Part shown: positions 12,704 through 23,783 of the stretch, in pieces
Position numbering within the stretch: the first letter of the stretch is position 1
Layout: every line of letters starts with the position of its first letter
Origin: Mnemiopsis leidyi
Lineage: Eukaryota; Ctenophora; Tentaculata; Lobata; Bolinopsidae
DNA: 59,741 nt
Assembly (NCBI GenBank): GCA_000226015.1
Contig: JH152874.1
Span: 35,015-94,755, forward strand
Direction of reading: 5' to 3'
Notes under the pieces: model-generated
Seen by the model: only the letters and a program-made list of their open reading frames with translations
What the model was told of the DNA's origin: nothing
Databases searched by the model: none
Translations under genes and position numbers: made by a program

Positions 12704-14291
12704 AGGGGGAATTGTAGCAAACAGGGGTTTGTGGCAGCTAGACCAACGGACTGTACAGTAACCTTAAGCACCTTAACGGGCATCAATTGCACCACTTATT
12801 TTTTGATTCTAAGATGACGCATTTTTAAAAATCGCAAAAAGAAAATTTTTCCGAGAATTTGGAAATTTTTGGAAATTTACATTGCATGAATAAAACTCAG
12901 CCGTTTCTCATTGAATCATGCTGAAAATTAGCACGAATTTTATTTATACCTTTGTAAAGCAGCTGTGAAAATTTCACGAAAAACTGATAAAAGTTGACTT
13001 AATGGCACCCGTCCAAAGTTGCCAAGTCCCAAAAATTTCTTTTTTATGTTAACNNNNNNNNNNNNNNNNNNNNNNNNNNNNNNNNNNNNNNNNNNNNNNN
13101 NNNNNNNNNNNNNNNNNNNNNNNNNNNNNNNNNNNNNNNNNNNNNNNNNNNNNNNNNNNNNNNNNNNNNNNNNNNNNNNNNNNNNNNNNNNNNNNNNNNN
13201 NNNNNNNNNNNNNNNNNNNNNNNNNNNNNNNNNNNNNNNNNNNNNNNNNNNNNNNNNNNNNNNNNNNNNNNNNNNNNNNNNNNNNNNNNNNNNNNNNNNN
13301 NNNNNNNNNNNNNNNNNNNNNNNNNNNNNNNNNNNNNNNNNNNNNNNNNNNNNNNNNNNNNNNNNNNNNNNNNNNNNNNNNNNNNNNNNNNNNNNNNNNN
13401 NNNNNNNNNNNNNNNNNNNNNNNNNNNNNNNNNNNNNNNNNNNNNNNNNNNNNNNNNNNNNNNNNNNNNNNNNNNNNNNNNNNNNNNNNNNNNNNNNNNN
13501 NNNNNNNNNNNNNNNNNNNNNNNNNNNNNNNNNNNNNNNNNNNNNNNNNNNNNNNNNNNNNNNNNNNNNNNNNNNNNNNNNNNNNNNNNNNNNNNNNNNN
13601 NNNNNNNNNNNNNNNNNNNNNNNNNNNNNNNNNNNNNNNNNNNNNNNNNNNNNNNNNNNNNNNNNNNNNNNNNNNNNNNNNNNNNNNNNNNNNNNNNNNN
13701 NNNNNNNNNNNNNNNNNNNNNNNNNNNNNNNNNNNNNNNNNNNNNNNNNNNNNNNNNNNNNNNNNNNNNNNNNNNNNNNNNNNNNNNNNNNNNNNNNNNN
13801 NNNNNNNNNNNNNNNNNNNNNNNNNNNNNNNNNNNNNNNNNNNNNNNNNNNNNNNNNNNNNNNNNNNNNNNNNTCTATCGATGTCCTCTACCTGTGTGCA
13901 AAGTTTCAAGGTGCTTGACACTTCACAGTAGCGTGTGCAATTTTCAAAGTTAGTTAAACATAAAAAAGAAATTTTTGGGACTTGGCAACTTTGGACGAGT
14001 GCCATTAAGTCAACTTTTATCAGTTTTTCGTGAAATTTTCACAGCTGCTTAACAAAGGTATAAATAAAATTCGTGCTAATTTTCAGCATGATTCAATGAG
14101 GAACGGCGGAGTTTTATTCATGCAATGTAAATTTCCAAAAAATTCCAAATTCTCGGAAAAATTTTCTTTTTGCGATTTTCAAAAATGCGTCATCTTAGAA
14201 TCAAAAAATAAGTGGTGTAATTGATGCCCGTTAGGGTGCTTTAGGTTCCTGTACAGTCAGATGGTCTAGCTAAATTTTTACAATTCCCCCT
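12704..14291. mobile_element. Long-TIR DNA transposon, TA target, interior in gap
   Basis: Inverted repeats of at least 340 bases lie on both sides of an assembly gap. The left end AGGGGGAATTGTA at 12704 is mirrored by TACAATTCCCCCT ending at 14291 (with small indels). TA sits immediately outside both ends (12702-12703 and 14292-14293), as in Tc1/mariner-type insertions. The arms continue to the gap (ATGTTAAC at 13046-13053 mirrored near 13957). Whether the gap hides a transposase or only a spacer cannot be seen. The inverted repeat probably explains the assembly break. Confidence 0.8.
13054..13873. other. Assembly gap (820 N)
   Basis: A run of N inside the inverted-repeat element. Long open frames spanning it are artefacts of translating N. 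Confidence 0.99.
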
Positions 14292-14293
14292 TA

Positions 14294-17200
14294 AAGTGCT
14301 CTTTATTATTTCATGTTGGTCACTGTACGTTTTAGTGTAAGACAAGCTGAAACATAAACTCAACATCAGCTGGAGTTTCTCGTTATTGAACATGTTCATA
14401 GGTTTGATCCTTATTATTTTGTAATTTTATCGTGACCTTATCCGCTAATAATTTTTACCTAAATACTGATCGTTCATTGCATGATTTAATGGCTGTACAG
14501 TAACGCTAATCTTGTGAAGTAACCGTTTGTCAAATTTTTCGCATTTTTCGTTGGACCTTCAAGTTTTAACGATTGTATCATTAACTTTCTTACTTCGTTT
14601 CGTGATAGTATCTTTGTACGAACTACGACCTTTTTACTCAGACAATTCAGAGACCAGTGTTTATTTTGTGTTTGCTTATACAGATTTATAAGTTTTATTT
14701 GAATTGATTGCGCCGCAACATCTTATAAATTTAACGATATTTTTTAGATTCAGCGTGCTTAATTTAAGTTACTAACGGTAGGTATTATGAAAAGGGTCCG
14801 AAAGTGCTAAAGGGAATCTGGACCCAAAATAACGGAGATGAAATACGCCAATACCCTAAAAATTGTTGTGCAGATTAATAATTACTGTATTACTCGAGGA
14901 AGTTGTTTATGAGAGCAATTTACAGTGACACAGTCCTCAAGAATCTATTTCATTCTAGAATGAAGATCTACGGTAATGGACAAACTGCGTGTTGAAAATT
15001 CACTATTTACAGCGAAGTTTTAATGAATGTCGTTAAACAATATGTTAATTTTTCTTCTTCACCTCCAATGGGACTGTGCCTCTGGATTCTGGAGCGGCTT
15101 AATTTATTACTGTATTATAATCACTTTTATGTTAGGGTTTTGTAGGTTAATATTCCAGCAATTTATTCGGACTGTAAATTGTTATATTTGATTTGATAAT
15201 TTGATGTTTTTGCATGTCAGTATTAAGTGTTATGTTATTTCTCAATTAATATCCATGCAATAAAGTTAGTTAATAACTTGTTTTACTGCTAATATTTTAT
15301 CTGATAATCACTTACAAGTACAGAGTAGTCTAGGGAGTTAAAATTGATTATAGAACAAACTGAGCACTGATAGAAGCATGAGATTTATTGACATTTGCAT
15401 CATCTTATTTACACTACACTTCTTGCACTTACGCTATATATGGTGTAGTGGTAGTGTATGTTGGACTGCTGACATCAAGCTTATTTATATCTCACTGATA
15501 CGTGAAGAGTTAAGAACGTCCAAAATTTCTTTGCTTATTTACTATCCTTGATGAATAATTTAACTTTTTTGAAGTCGAACCGAGGACTGAAGATGTAATA
15601 AAACTAGACTGAAGGGCTAGGGTAGTAGGGAAAGACTCTTCTTTGCAACTTAAACTCCCGTACAGTGTACACCGTATTCGAGAGGTTTTATCTTGATTTG
15701 TCGTGCGAGTGTGTGATTGTGTGTACAAATGTTTTATGAAACAGCATCACTGTCACAATTAATGTTTACCAGACACTGTGGCGGTTTAGTTCGTCACATG
15801 TGACATATCTTACGGCGGTTAAAATTTAGTGAGTCCACTTTTTCCATCGAGCTGAGTCCGTTGCCATGGAAACACTACAAATTTGGTTAAAGTTATTCAC
15901 ATATCGTCAGACTATTGAAATATTGTCCGGATCTGACGAGCAAACTTCGTCTGAAAAGTCAAAATTTTGAGTATTCACGTTTGCAGAGTTAGAATTATTT
16001 GACATTGGAACAATGGCCACACAATTTAAATCATCTTTTCAGTCTTTTGGAATACAAATGGGTATACAAATTATCCACTAGAATTACTTAAATTTTACTA
16101 ATATTGCAGTAGAATGAAGGGAAATATTTGTCCATTTTTGTACTAATTTAGTCGTGTCTCGTTCGGTACTGACATTAAATACTTAGTATTGATTGTCGCC
16201 TACTAAAAAGGATTAAGAATATGATGAGTCGCAAGATGATGCCCTGGCTTTAGATCCAATCTCTGGAGTTAGCATGATAACAGACCAGTCGATATGCAAT
16301 TATAAACTTTTTATGATGCTCGTTCCATTTGTGAAAATCTGGGACAACACATTTATCTGCTAGAACTGAACGACTATGTGAATAGAACGAAATTAACGGC
16401 CACTTAGTTTGCTAAAAATGTAGAGTTTTTCAGCTTCGTACCAGTGCTGAGCAGATAAAAATTAGATTTTTTGAGGAACTATGCAAAATTGAAGCTGCAT
16501 TTTGCAGTGTCGCGTTTCAAATTGTCTGTAAACATGTATGTAGGTAGTTCACAGTCAATACATAAAAATTTGAATTGCATTTAGAATCACGCATCAGTGG
16601 TTTTGTCATTTACCGAAATAGAAAGACAGAATTTTTTGTACTATAACAAAAGGAATATCGATCAGAAATTAGCTTCAACAGATTAAACGGACACTATTGA
16701 AATTATATGCTCTATTTTGTGGTATATTTAGTTGATGCTTACATGATATGGCATATAGTATTTGCTTTTGATATTAATGAAAACAGCAAAATGATGAAAG
16801 CAACAACTCAAATTGTCACTCTTTAAGTGGGTTCAACTCAAAGAAAGTGGGTGTAAGCAAATTTCCCACAATTCCTTTCTAAAGAAATCTCTGACATTGT
16901 CCTTTTCTTTTACTTAAGTTAGATTAAATTGTTCACCTGGACCAGTTGTCTCGTATCTGATTAGTTTAGACCGTTAACAGATTTAGATAAATTACTGTCA
17001 CTCCCCTAAATACGATTTATACCATGAAAATGGATTACGTCCCAGCAGTTGCTCCAAACTTAGTAAAGGGGGCTTTAATGGCGTGAAAGTACAGAGAAAT
17101 CAGGCAATTTTACTCTGCATCGGGAAATATAGCGTTAAAATTAGATTTTGATTCTATGTACCAACCACGACTCTAGCATTTGGTAGGCTCCTGCTAAGCT

Positions 17201-17342
17201 GAACTGACGAATGACTACTTTTCTATATCAGGGTGCCGACAATTTCAGGTTGATTTAATCTTAAGATTTCTTATACCGAGAGGTTGCTATTCAGATCAGC
17301 AATTATCAAATTATAGTTAGTCACAGTTATTCCACCAATAGG
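14294..17342. other. Intergenic AT-rich stretch, nothing recognised
   Basis: About 3 kb between the transposon and mL50. Only short open frames are present, none resembling a known family. No tRNA, long repeat or clear promoter was identified by eye. Confidence 0.55.
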
Positions 17343-18095
17343 ATGATTCTCTCTCAAGTTGGTAGAAGATGCTCAAGAGCATGCACCCTTCTCGGGTCGG
17401 GCCACAGCCCCCTGAGGTCACGTGACTTCCAGCTCCCAGATCACAACTCTAGACCCTTGTCCTTGATGTCTAAAATACCGTTCCTCGGAAAAGGCAAGTC
17501 TGAGGACAAAGATCACTTCGAGAGTGCCGTCACTAATAGATCTGAAGACTGGTAAGATGTAATTCTCGTTAAAAATGGTTTGTAAAAATGTAAAGTTTGA
17601 GCCCTATTATAATCACCAATCCGTTGTATACATCACTTTATAAACTTAAAAGATTAATAATTATGATAGTTTGTTTGCTATTCCACTCACTGTCCCATGT
17701 TAATACAGCTCAAAATTTTCAATTATTTCATGAACTTGAGTTTACAAAAATTCAATATTGTCAGGTTCGAACAAGAACTGCCGACGGAAGACCACATCGA
17801 ACAAGTCATGTTTCCTCTGGCACTGCAACTTCTTGGTGCCAGCGAGGAAGGATGGCGCAGTGCAACATTCCCTGATCTAGCAAGCAAGTTTCAGTTTCTC
17901 ACTGCCTGTATTGAGCAGTTTGAGAGAGACATACCTAGTTCCGAACTGACATATCTCGCCTCTGTAGAGGACGTCATCAGATATTACCAGACCCCAGTTG
18001 TGCGGCCCAAGTATATCGAACTGAGACCTCAGTCTTTGCCTTTGAATGTGAAAATTGTGATGGATAGTATCAAAAAGCCTTTAGATCAGTCTTGA
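17343..18095 (+). CDS. MRPL50: Mitochondrial large-subunit ribosomal protein mL50
   Basis: Component of the mitochondrial large ribosomal subunit. Two exons, 17343-17551 and 17765-18095, join in phase to 179 aa. The N-terminus is rich in Arg, Ser and Leu with few acids (MILSQVGRRCSRACTLLGSG), as expected for a mitochondrial presequence. The core carries the family pattern: a helix with GWRSATFPDLASKFQFLTAC, then DIPSSELTYLASVEDVIRYY, then QTPV. The assignment rests on recall of the mL50 pattern (acyl-carrier-like helices ending in V-D-V-x-x-F-Y-x-T-P-V), not on a search. A poly(A) signal is at 18168. The next gene on this strand is another mitochondrial factor. Confidence 0.82.
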
Positions 18096-18167
18096 ATTGG
18101 AGAAATCATATAATCGGTTTTTATTTGTTACTCAAGTTGTCAGTAGAATTTTACGAGATGATAGAAG

Positions 18168-18173
18168 AATAAA
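18168..18173 (+). terminator. Poly(A) signal AATAAA, mL50
   Basis: AATAAA 73 bases after the mL50 stop and 253 bases before the NDUFAF7 start. It marks the end of the upstream transcript in a tight same-strand pair. Confidence 0.6.
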
Positions 18174-18425
18174 TTTTGTTTGATGAGACTTGGAGTTACT
18201 GGTTGTTTATTTTTATAAACCTTAACCTAAATTTCGTTTAAATACACTGCCTACTTTAATGTAACAGAATTTACTCATGATACCTAGTCAAAATTATGAC
18301 AAATTTAAAGTTGAATCTAATGAAAGAAAGTCAAGAACCCTTTAATGTTACAGTCATTTCCTGAGTCAGTTGAAACAAAATTTTCCGGATATTTGTATTG
18401 ATCTTGTGAAGCTAACTTTCAGGTA

Positions 18426-19813
18426 ATGTCTTTACTCTCACATTTTTGTCGTCGTATCAGACTGACAGGACCAATCAGCGTGGGGGAGTTGATGCAGGAT
18501 GTTATCATGGACCCAAAACACGGATATTATCCCCAGGTTAGTTGTTGAGCTCAACATCTTAAGAGCAGGACACAACTATTTCTCCTAAAAGTACGATATT
18601 GTTGCTGACTTGAACTGTGGGGACGTTATATCTTAATCAGATGTTTTTCTATGATAATATCCGTTCGAGATGTATCTTATGTTACAAAACTTTGTGTAAG
18701 AGAAAAACAAGTCTTATTAAAGTACTATCCTCTCAGGCTGCACGTATTGGACACAAGGGAGACTTTATAACGGCTCCGGAGCTTACCCCAGTTTTTGGAG
18801 AGATAATCGGCGCTTGGTCGCTCCTCTATTGGCAACAAGCCCAGCTTCCCATCAATGTTCACTTTACGGAGCTAGGACCGGGCAGGGGCACCCTCATGAG
18901 GGACATCATTGACACTGTCGGCATCATTGGTCCTGCTTTCTTTGGCAAAGCTCCAAAATTATCAGCCAGTCTGATTGAAATAAGCGAACAGTTCATCGCT
19001 GAGCAAGAAAAGTTGCTTTGTGGGAACGTGCGAAACCCGATAACTCCCCAGCAAATATTTGACAATCCTAACTACCTGACTAGAACTGGTCTACACAAAG
19101 CTAGGTTTAAGTGGTACTCCATGTTGGACCACTTACCGGACGACAGGCCCACGTTGTACGTAATGAACGAGTTTTTAGACGCGCTCCCTGTCAACCAATT
19201 TCAGAAAACCGAGGAGAAGGGCTGGGTTGAGATTATGGTGGACGTTGAGAAAGATGAGAACAAACTTTTCTATACAACGTATAAAACTGGGCGAAGTATT
19301 AAGGTTGATCAGGACAAGGATTATGCAAAATTACCGGTTGGAACTCAAATCGAACATTCGCCGATGTCGGGAAAAGTCGTCACTGCGTTGTCGGAGCGCA
19401 TAGCTAAATCCGGTGGTGCTGCCTTGATCATAGACTACGGAGAGGACCAAATGAGCACTGAACTGACTTTTAGAGCTTTCAAAAACCACCAGCAAGTCAA
19501 CCCACTGGAAGATCTTGGACTGTGCGATTTAACAGCCGATGTTAATTTTAGAGACTTGAAAAAGTCAATAGCTGAGGTCGACGGAGTAAAAGCACATGGT
19601 CCAATTACTCAATCGTCCTTCCTTACCCTTATGGGAATAGGGGAGAGATTTAGACAGCTGTATTCCCGCGTGCCAGAAGAGAAACAAGACAGCATTATAC
19701 ACGCCCATAATTTCCTGTGTAGTCCTGAAGAAATGGGAGATCGGTTTAAAGTCCTCTGTGTAACGCGAGAATCTGATCCTGTTCCTTTCTGTTTTGAGGG
19801 AGCTTCTTCTTGA
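18426..19813 (+). CDS. NDUFAF7: NDUFAF7, mitochondrial complex I arginine methyltransferase
   Basis: SAM-dependent methyltransferase of the MidA/DUF185 family, which in animals dimethylates an arginine of NDUFS2 early in complex I assembly. Two exons, 18426-18536 and 18737-19813, give 395 aa (human 441). The presequence MSLLSHFCRRIRL is followed by TGPISVGELMQDVIMDPKHG and GHKGDFITAPELTPVFGEI. The SAM-binding motif is ELGPGRGTL (82-90), followed by NEFLDALPVNQF (181-192) and IIDYGED. All family blocks are intact. A strong splice-acceptor sequence (branch-like CTAAC, then TTTCAG) ends three bases before the ATG. The true 5' end is therefore either an upstream exon or a trans-splice site. A poly(A) signal is at 19901. 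Confidence 0.94.
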
Positions 19814-19900
19814 TACTTTTTAGTGTGGAATCAAGCCTTTTTCTGTGTGAATTATGCATGTAAGTACGGCTTTGTTTTTTATTTTGAAGTTTCTCTAGAC

Positions 19901-19906
19901 AATAAA
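19901..19906 (+). terminator. Poly(A) signal AATAAA, NDUFAF7
   Basis: AATAAA 88 bases after the NDUFAF7 stop codon. Confidence 0.6.
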
Positions 19907-20487
19907 TTATTTCTCTTTTCTCTTTGCAATGCACCACAGTCCACAGTAAAACATCACAATATGCAATAATTGTAAACCAGTGTTGCTTCCGAGAAAGTCG
20001 CATTGGGTTTCTAACTGCATACTCAATACTGCAAGTCTATTCTAAATCTAGTTGGATCACTATCACTTACATGAATGTTAAGAGACCCACCTCATTGACC
20101 CGCCATCAGATCATTCTAGCAACTGGAATGGAGCGCGCTTACGTTTATTGCCTGATGAGTAGCATTTCATATCACGCGACATCTTTTAAACACTGTTGTA
20201 GAAATAATGAACACGAGTTTCGTAAACGTCTACAGAAGCTGCCTTGCTTACTGCCGCTTACTTTGAAACAGGCCCGCGACGTCAGGCTCTTTCACTTGGT
20301 ATTGATATCTTGACAAAAAACGAGTAGAACTTAGAAATAGCTCGAAATTTCAAATTAAGATGAAGTGCTCAGTAATGCACCGCTCTGTAGCTTCACTCGT
20401 TTTGTTGGTATGATGAAATTGCCCTCGTATCAAGATACACAAACGTTTGATTAAGCTAATAATTATGCTTTAATTCAAGAAAAGAAG

Positions 20488-20899
20488 ATGGAAGTAGCAA
20501 AGCTCTTATGCAATAATAAGAGATATGTTGATGATCTGGCAACCATAAACTATCTGTATTTCCATTACATTATCAAGGATATATATCCTCAACCGTTGGA
20601 GATGGAAAGAGCCGGGAATAACAACAAAAACATCATCTATCTAGACTTTAACATCAATATGTCAAATAAAGGTTTTCAAAACTGATGACTTAAATTTTCA
20701 TCTAGTATCACTTACCTTCCCTCACGGCAATATTCCTTTAGAAATGAGTTATAACGTCTTTTTTAGTCAGATACTACGTTCTGATATCATATGTACCAGC
20801 TTTGATTTATTAACACCTTATATTCATAGAATGTTTACGATACTTGTTAACAGGCGTTATAATAGGCTGATTATTGTAAAAATATACGACGTTGTTTAA
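20488..20899 (+). pseudogene. Penelope-like reverse-transcriptase relic
   Basis: The first frame reads RYVDDLATINYLYFHYIIKD then IYPQPLE, and YLDFNINMSNKGF. After a frameshift near 20668 the text continues KVFKTDDLNFHLVSLTFPHG, NIPLEMSYNVFFSQILRSD, ICTSF. This order matches the RT core and thumb of Penelope-type and related elements of marine invertebrates: RYIDDLL, the asn-x-x-phe-x-x-tyr-ile-x-asp-ile-tyr-pro block, SYLDL, DDFNFPIVNFP, NIP...YGVFISQLIR. The YVDD catalytic motif is present, but the frameshift and missing flanks make it a dead fragment. Confidence 0.75.
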
Positions 20900-22040
20900 G
20901 GAATTAAAACTCTGTTTTAAGAAAATTCGGAATAAATGACTATACGTTTATTAATAACAATCATCCATTATTTCATTCTATTTCAGACTGTGTTTTATCC
21001 ATGTAGCCCTGTAAATACGTGGTTAAATTTTATTAATTTTATTAATTTGGTCTCTTTAGATCAAGGAAACCCATTCAAGGAAACCCATCCAGCTAAACTT
21101 ATTCAGTCCTTAAATCTGGGTGAATATGCGTATCACTAATACCATGTATTAAACCTAGTTTAGGTCTGCTAAGTGAATATGTGCGAACGTGTCCCATTTT
21201 TCTTGGTTAACAGTTCGAAGCCCAAGTTATCATTGTTGATCATAGTCAATACTTTTTTATTTCTCCTTCACCCTTGTTATTCGTCTCATTCAATTGTTGC
21301 TCTTTTTACTCCTTCAGCTCTTACTTCAAGCAAACAACCTACACCAAATGGTTAATTACAACATGAATTGGGAGGCGGATCGTTGACGCGTCGTTAAATC
21401 GATTGAACACCGGGGAACACCGCAACTCTAGTCGAAAGCCTGGGACCACTTAATAAACCTTAAGTCCAAAAAGACACCATAAGATCAACAAGAAGAAGAA
21501 CTGGACAGTTTACACTGCTTGTTGTCAAACTGACGGTCTTTCCCGACTGACTGACCATACATTTTGCTCCTTTTTTTACATTGGTTACAAAGATTAGTTG
21601 ATTTTTGCCTATATTTAATATTACATATTTATGTCTAGTTCTCTGAGATTTCTCCCACAATATGCTAAAAGCCAAATAAGACACATCAATTATTGATTCT
21701 TCTGAAAAACAAAATATAAGATGTCACAACAGACGTGATAAATATCAAGAAACTTCGAGACTGGTTGGGTTGTTGATTATCGGACTAAATCACAATTGAC
21801 TCAATCACTAACAATCGCAAAATATTACTACAGTTAGTGTTATAGGTTAGGCCTAGGGCTCATTTTCGGAATTTTGGGAATACAGATAATATTTTTCTTC
21901 AGACCCCCTCCCGTCTTATCATTTATCAACCGTGATTGTGGCCCGATCTGCAATCGCCATTCCTAATAATTAACACGCCCCTCAGCTCCCCCTATATACT
22001 AACTAATATCTGAACATCAAAACAGATAGGGAATGAGAAC

Positions 22041-22046
22041 TTTATT
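22041..22046 (-). terminator. Poly(A) signal (minus strand), sulfotransferase
   Basis: TTTATT on the + strand, i.e. AATAAA on the - strand, 430 bases beyond the stop codon of the sulfotransferase. A nearer signal was not seen, but the choice is uncertain. Confidence 0.35.
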
Positions 22047-22475
22047 CAGGGTTTGTAAGGAGCCGTACTGGTATTAAGTAGTCAAACTTTGATCTTGGAA
22101 AGCAGGCCAATTTCATACTGACGTTTCTATGAACTTTTTTTTTACTTACTGTAAGAGACATAGTCACCAAATATGTATTGAAATTATATCTGGTGTGTTG
22201 GTTTTGGCGAGATGGGGTACAGAAACTGTTCCGTGATATGATTTAAGAAAAATTTTGTGATGTGGTATGAAAAAGATCTAAGCGACCTATAGGGAAACAC
22301 GTGACTGTTTTGCAAGTCCGGTCAACTGTGTGTGGTTTAACACTGTCAATAGTCATCTCTACTAAGAAAGCGTTTTGAATTAATCAATTATATCAAGATG
22401 AATACAGATGTTGGCGTCTGATTCAGAGACACGCGAAACAGATGAATATTATGAAAAAAATATTCTCAGTTGGCA

Positions 22476-23783
22476 TCATTCTAAGTGAGTTGTAGGATTT
22501 TCGGTTTCTTTGAATGTCATTTCATCAAGTAAATTCGAATTTATTTTCCCTAGCTGTAAGTCAGCCATCTTATCTACCGTGAATTCGTGAATTAACGGTC
22601 CGAACATACGTTTACACTGATATTCAATAGAGAAGACATCCCAATATTTGACCGTAGAAGAAACTAGGTCCTTCCATTTGTTAACAATTTCTGTAGAATT
22701 CCTGTAAACATTGAGAGCATGTTTAGGTGCATTTTTAAACCCCTCGGATTCTGCCCCAGTTATATTCCTAATGTACTCCCTTATGTGATCGGTAAGCTTT
22801 TCTCCAATAAACGAATAGACCCTCTCAGCAGTTTCGAGTGGTTTTAACGACATCTCGTGGTGGCTCACCCTCAAATACCTCTCCTTCAACCAAGGATCGC
22901 TCTCAACAAACTCCATAGCTTTTACATGGTTGTAACAGTAGTTGAACGCTTCCCAAGCCATCTTGGTCCTCCTCTGAATGACGTCTCCGGTTGCCAGAAG
23001 CTCCGGTTCCACCATTGTCCTACTGTCCCACATAAAAAACTTGCCTCCGGTCCGTCTTGACATCATCAGTGCTACCGGGTGACGCAGTAGTTGAATAACT
23101 TGAACATCGGCCGATTTAATCTGAGCAATCTTAAGAATATCTTTTAAATCCTCTAGCCGTATCACTTTTATGACCGTAGTCTTGCGATATCGACATATTT
23201 CTTGTTGTGATATACCGTTACCTAACATTGCTTTGGGACAATCCGTGGTGTTGAATCTGTGGAGGTGTTCCTGGGCAGTGCCGCACCACTGGTACTTCTC
23301 CGGGAAAGGAGTGAGGTACACGGTACAGTTGTGTAGCATCTGCTGGAGGTACAGCATCCTCAAGTCGCTCTCAGTATGATCCGACCGTGCCCCTATCAGC
23401 GCACCCCGGGCACGGAGATTCCGAATGTGAGAGCTGTGAAACGGTTCAAACATATACTGCATGGTGGGGTTACTGTCGAACAGGTTACCCAGGAATGTTG
23501 ACCCACTTCGGAATGCAGCCAGGACGATGATTAACTTTTTGTGTGGGTTCAGGTCGAGATTAAATGCTGGGTCCAGTGCTGGGCGGTTGAAAATTCTCGG
23601 TAAATATGAACGGCCTTTGTGTTTTGTTTGGATATTGTTTTGTGGAAACTCAGCTTGCAAGCAGGCGAAAATAAACGAAACAAAGAGACATCCTCCAAGA
23701 AATGCAGTAAGCAACCGCCATATTTCTGATCCCATATCTGATCTGTTGTTGAAAATTTTGATAAGGTAAAAAGTAATAAACAT
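22476..23783 (-). CDS. Carbohydrate sulfotransferase (CHST1/3-like, GlcNAc/Gal-6-O type)
   Basis: Golgi type II membrane sulfotransferase that transfers sulfate from PAPS to a galactose or N-acetylhexosamine 6-hydroxyl. Single-exon frame of 435 aa. A transmembrane anchor covers about residues 24-42. The 5'-phosphosulfate loop is AAFRSGSTFLGNLF (89-102), and the 3'-phosphate site is LLRHPVALMMSR (232-243). FEPFH after the first loop is also typical, and several N-glycosylation sequons are present. The start is uncertain. A second Met at 23735 (residue 17) is preceded by a good acceptor (TTTTCAACAACAG, seven bases before the ATG) and would give the usual short cytosolic tail of about seven residues, for a protein of 419 aa. 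I favour that start. The acceptor saccharide cannot be told from sequence. Confidence 0.92.
   Translation of the reverse strand: MFITFYLIKIFNNRSDMGSEIWRLLTAFLGGCLFVSFIFACLQAEFPQNNIQTKHKGRSYLPRIFNRPALDPAFNLDLNPHKKLIIVLAAFRSGSTFLGNLFDSNPTMQYMFEPFHSSHIRNLRARGALIGARSDHTESDLRMLYLQQMLHNCTVYLTPFPEKYQWCGTAQEHLHRFNTTDCPKAMLGNGISQQEICRYRKTTVIKVIRLEDLKDILKIAQIKSADVQVIQLLRHPVALMMSRRTGGKFFMWDSRTMVEPELLATGDVIQRRTKMAWEAFNYCYNHVKAMEFVESDPWLKERYLRVSHHEMSLKPLETAERVYSFIGEKLTDHIREYIRNITGAESEGFKNAPKHALNVYRNSTEIVNKWKDLVSSTVKYWDVFSIEYQCKRMFGPLIHEFTVDKMADLQLGKINSNLLDEMTFKETENPTTHLE

Larger units (their letters stand above)
19814..22475. other. Intergenic region between convergent genes
   Basis: Lies between NDUFAF7 (+) and the sulfotransferase (-). 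It contains a Penelope-like RT relic (20488-20899, separate entry), a 15-base motif shared with 29647-29661 (CCGCGACGTCAGGCT at 20274-20288) and a short direct repeat (CAAGGAAACCCAT twice near 21062). A 129-codon open frame at 19924-20313 has no recognisable similarity and no coding signature. I do not call it a gene. Confidence 0.55.

Noticed and set aside
13019-14005. Very long open frames on both strands across the gap
   Set aside because: They are translations of N and carry no information.
19924-20313. 129-codon open frame after NDUFAF7
   Set aside because: Starts at the poly(A) signal region of NDUFAF7, has no recognisable domain or codon pattern, and no splice context; most likely chance.
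22857-23769. Plus-strand open frames over the sulfotransferase
   Set aside because: They are antisense shadows of a clearly coding minus-strand gene.
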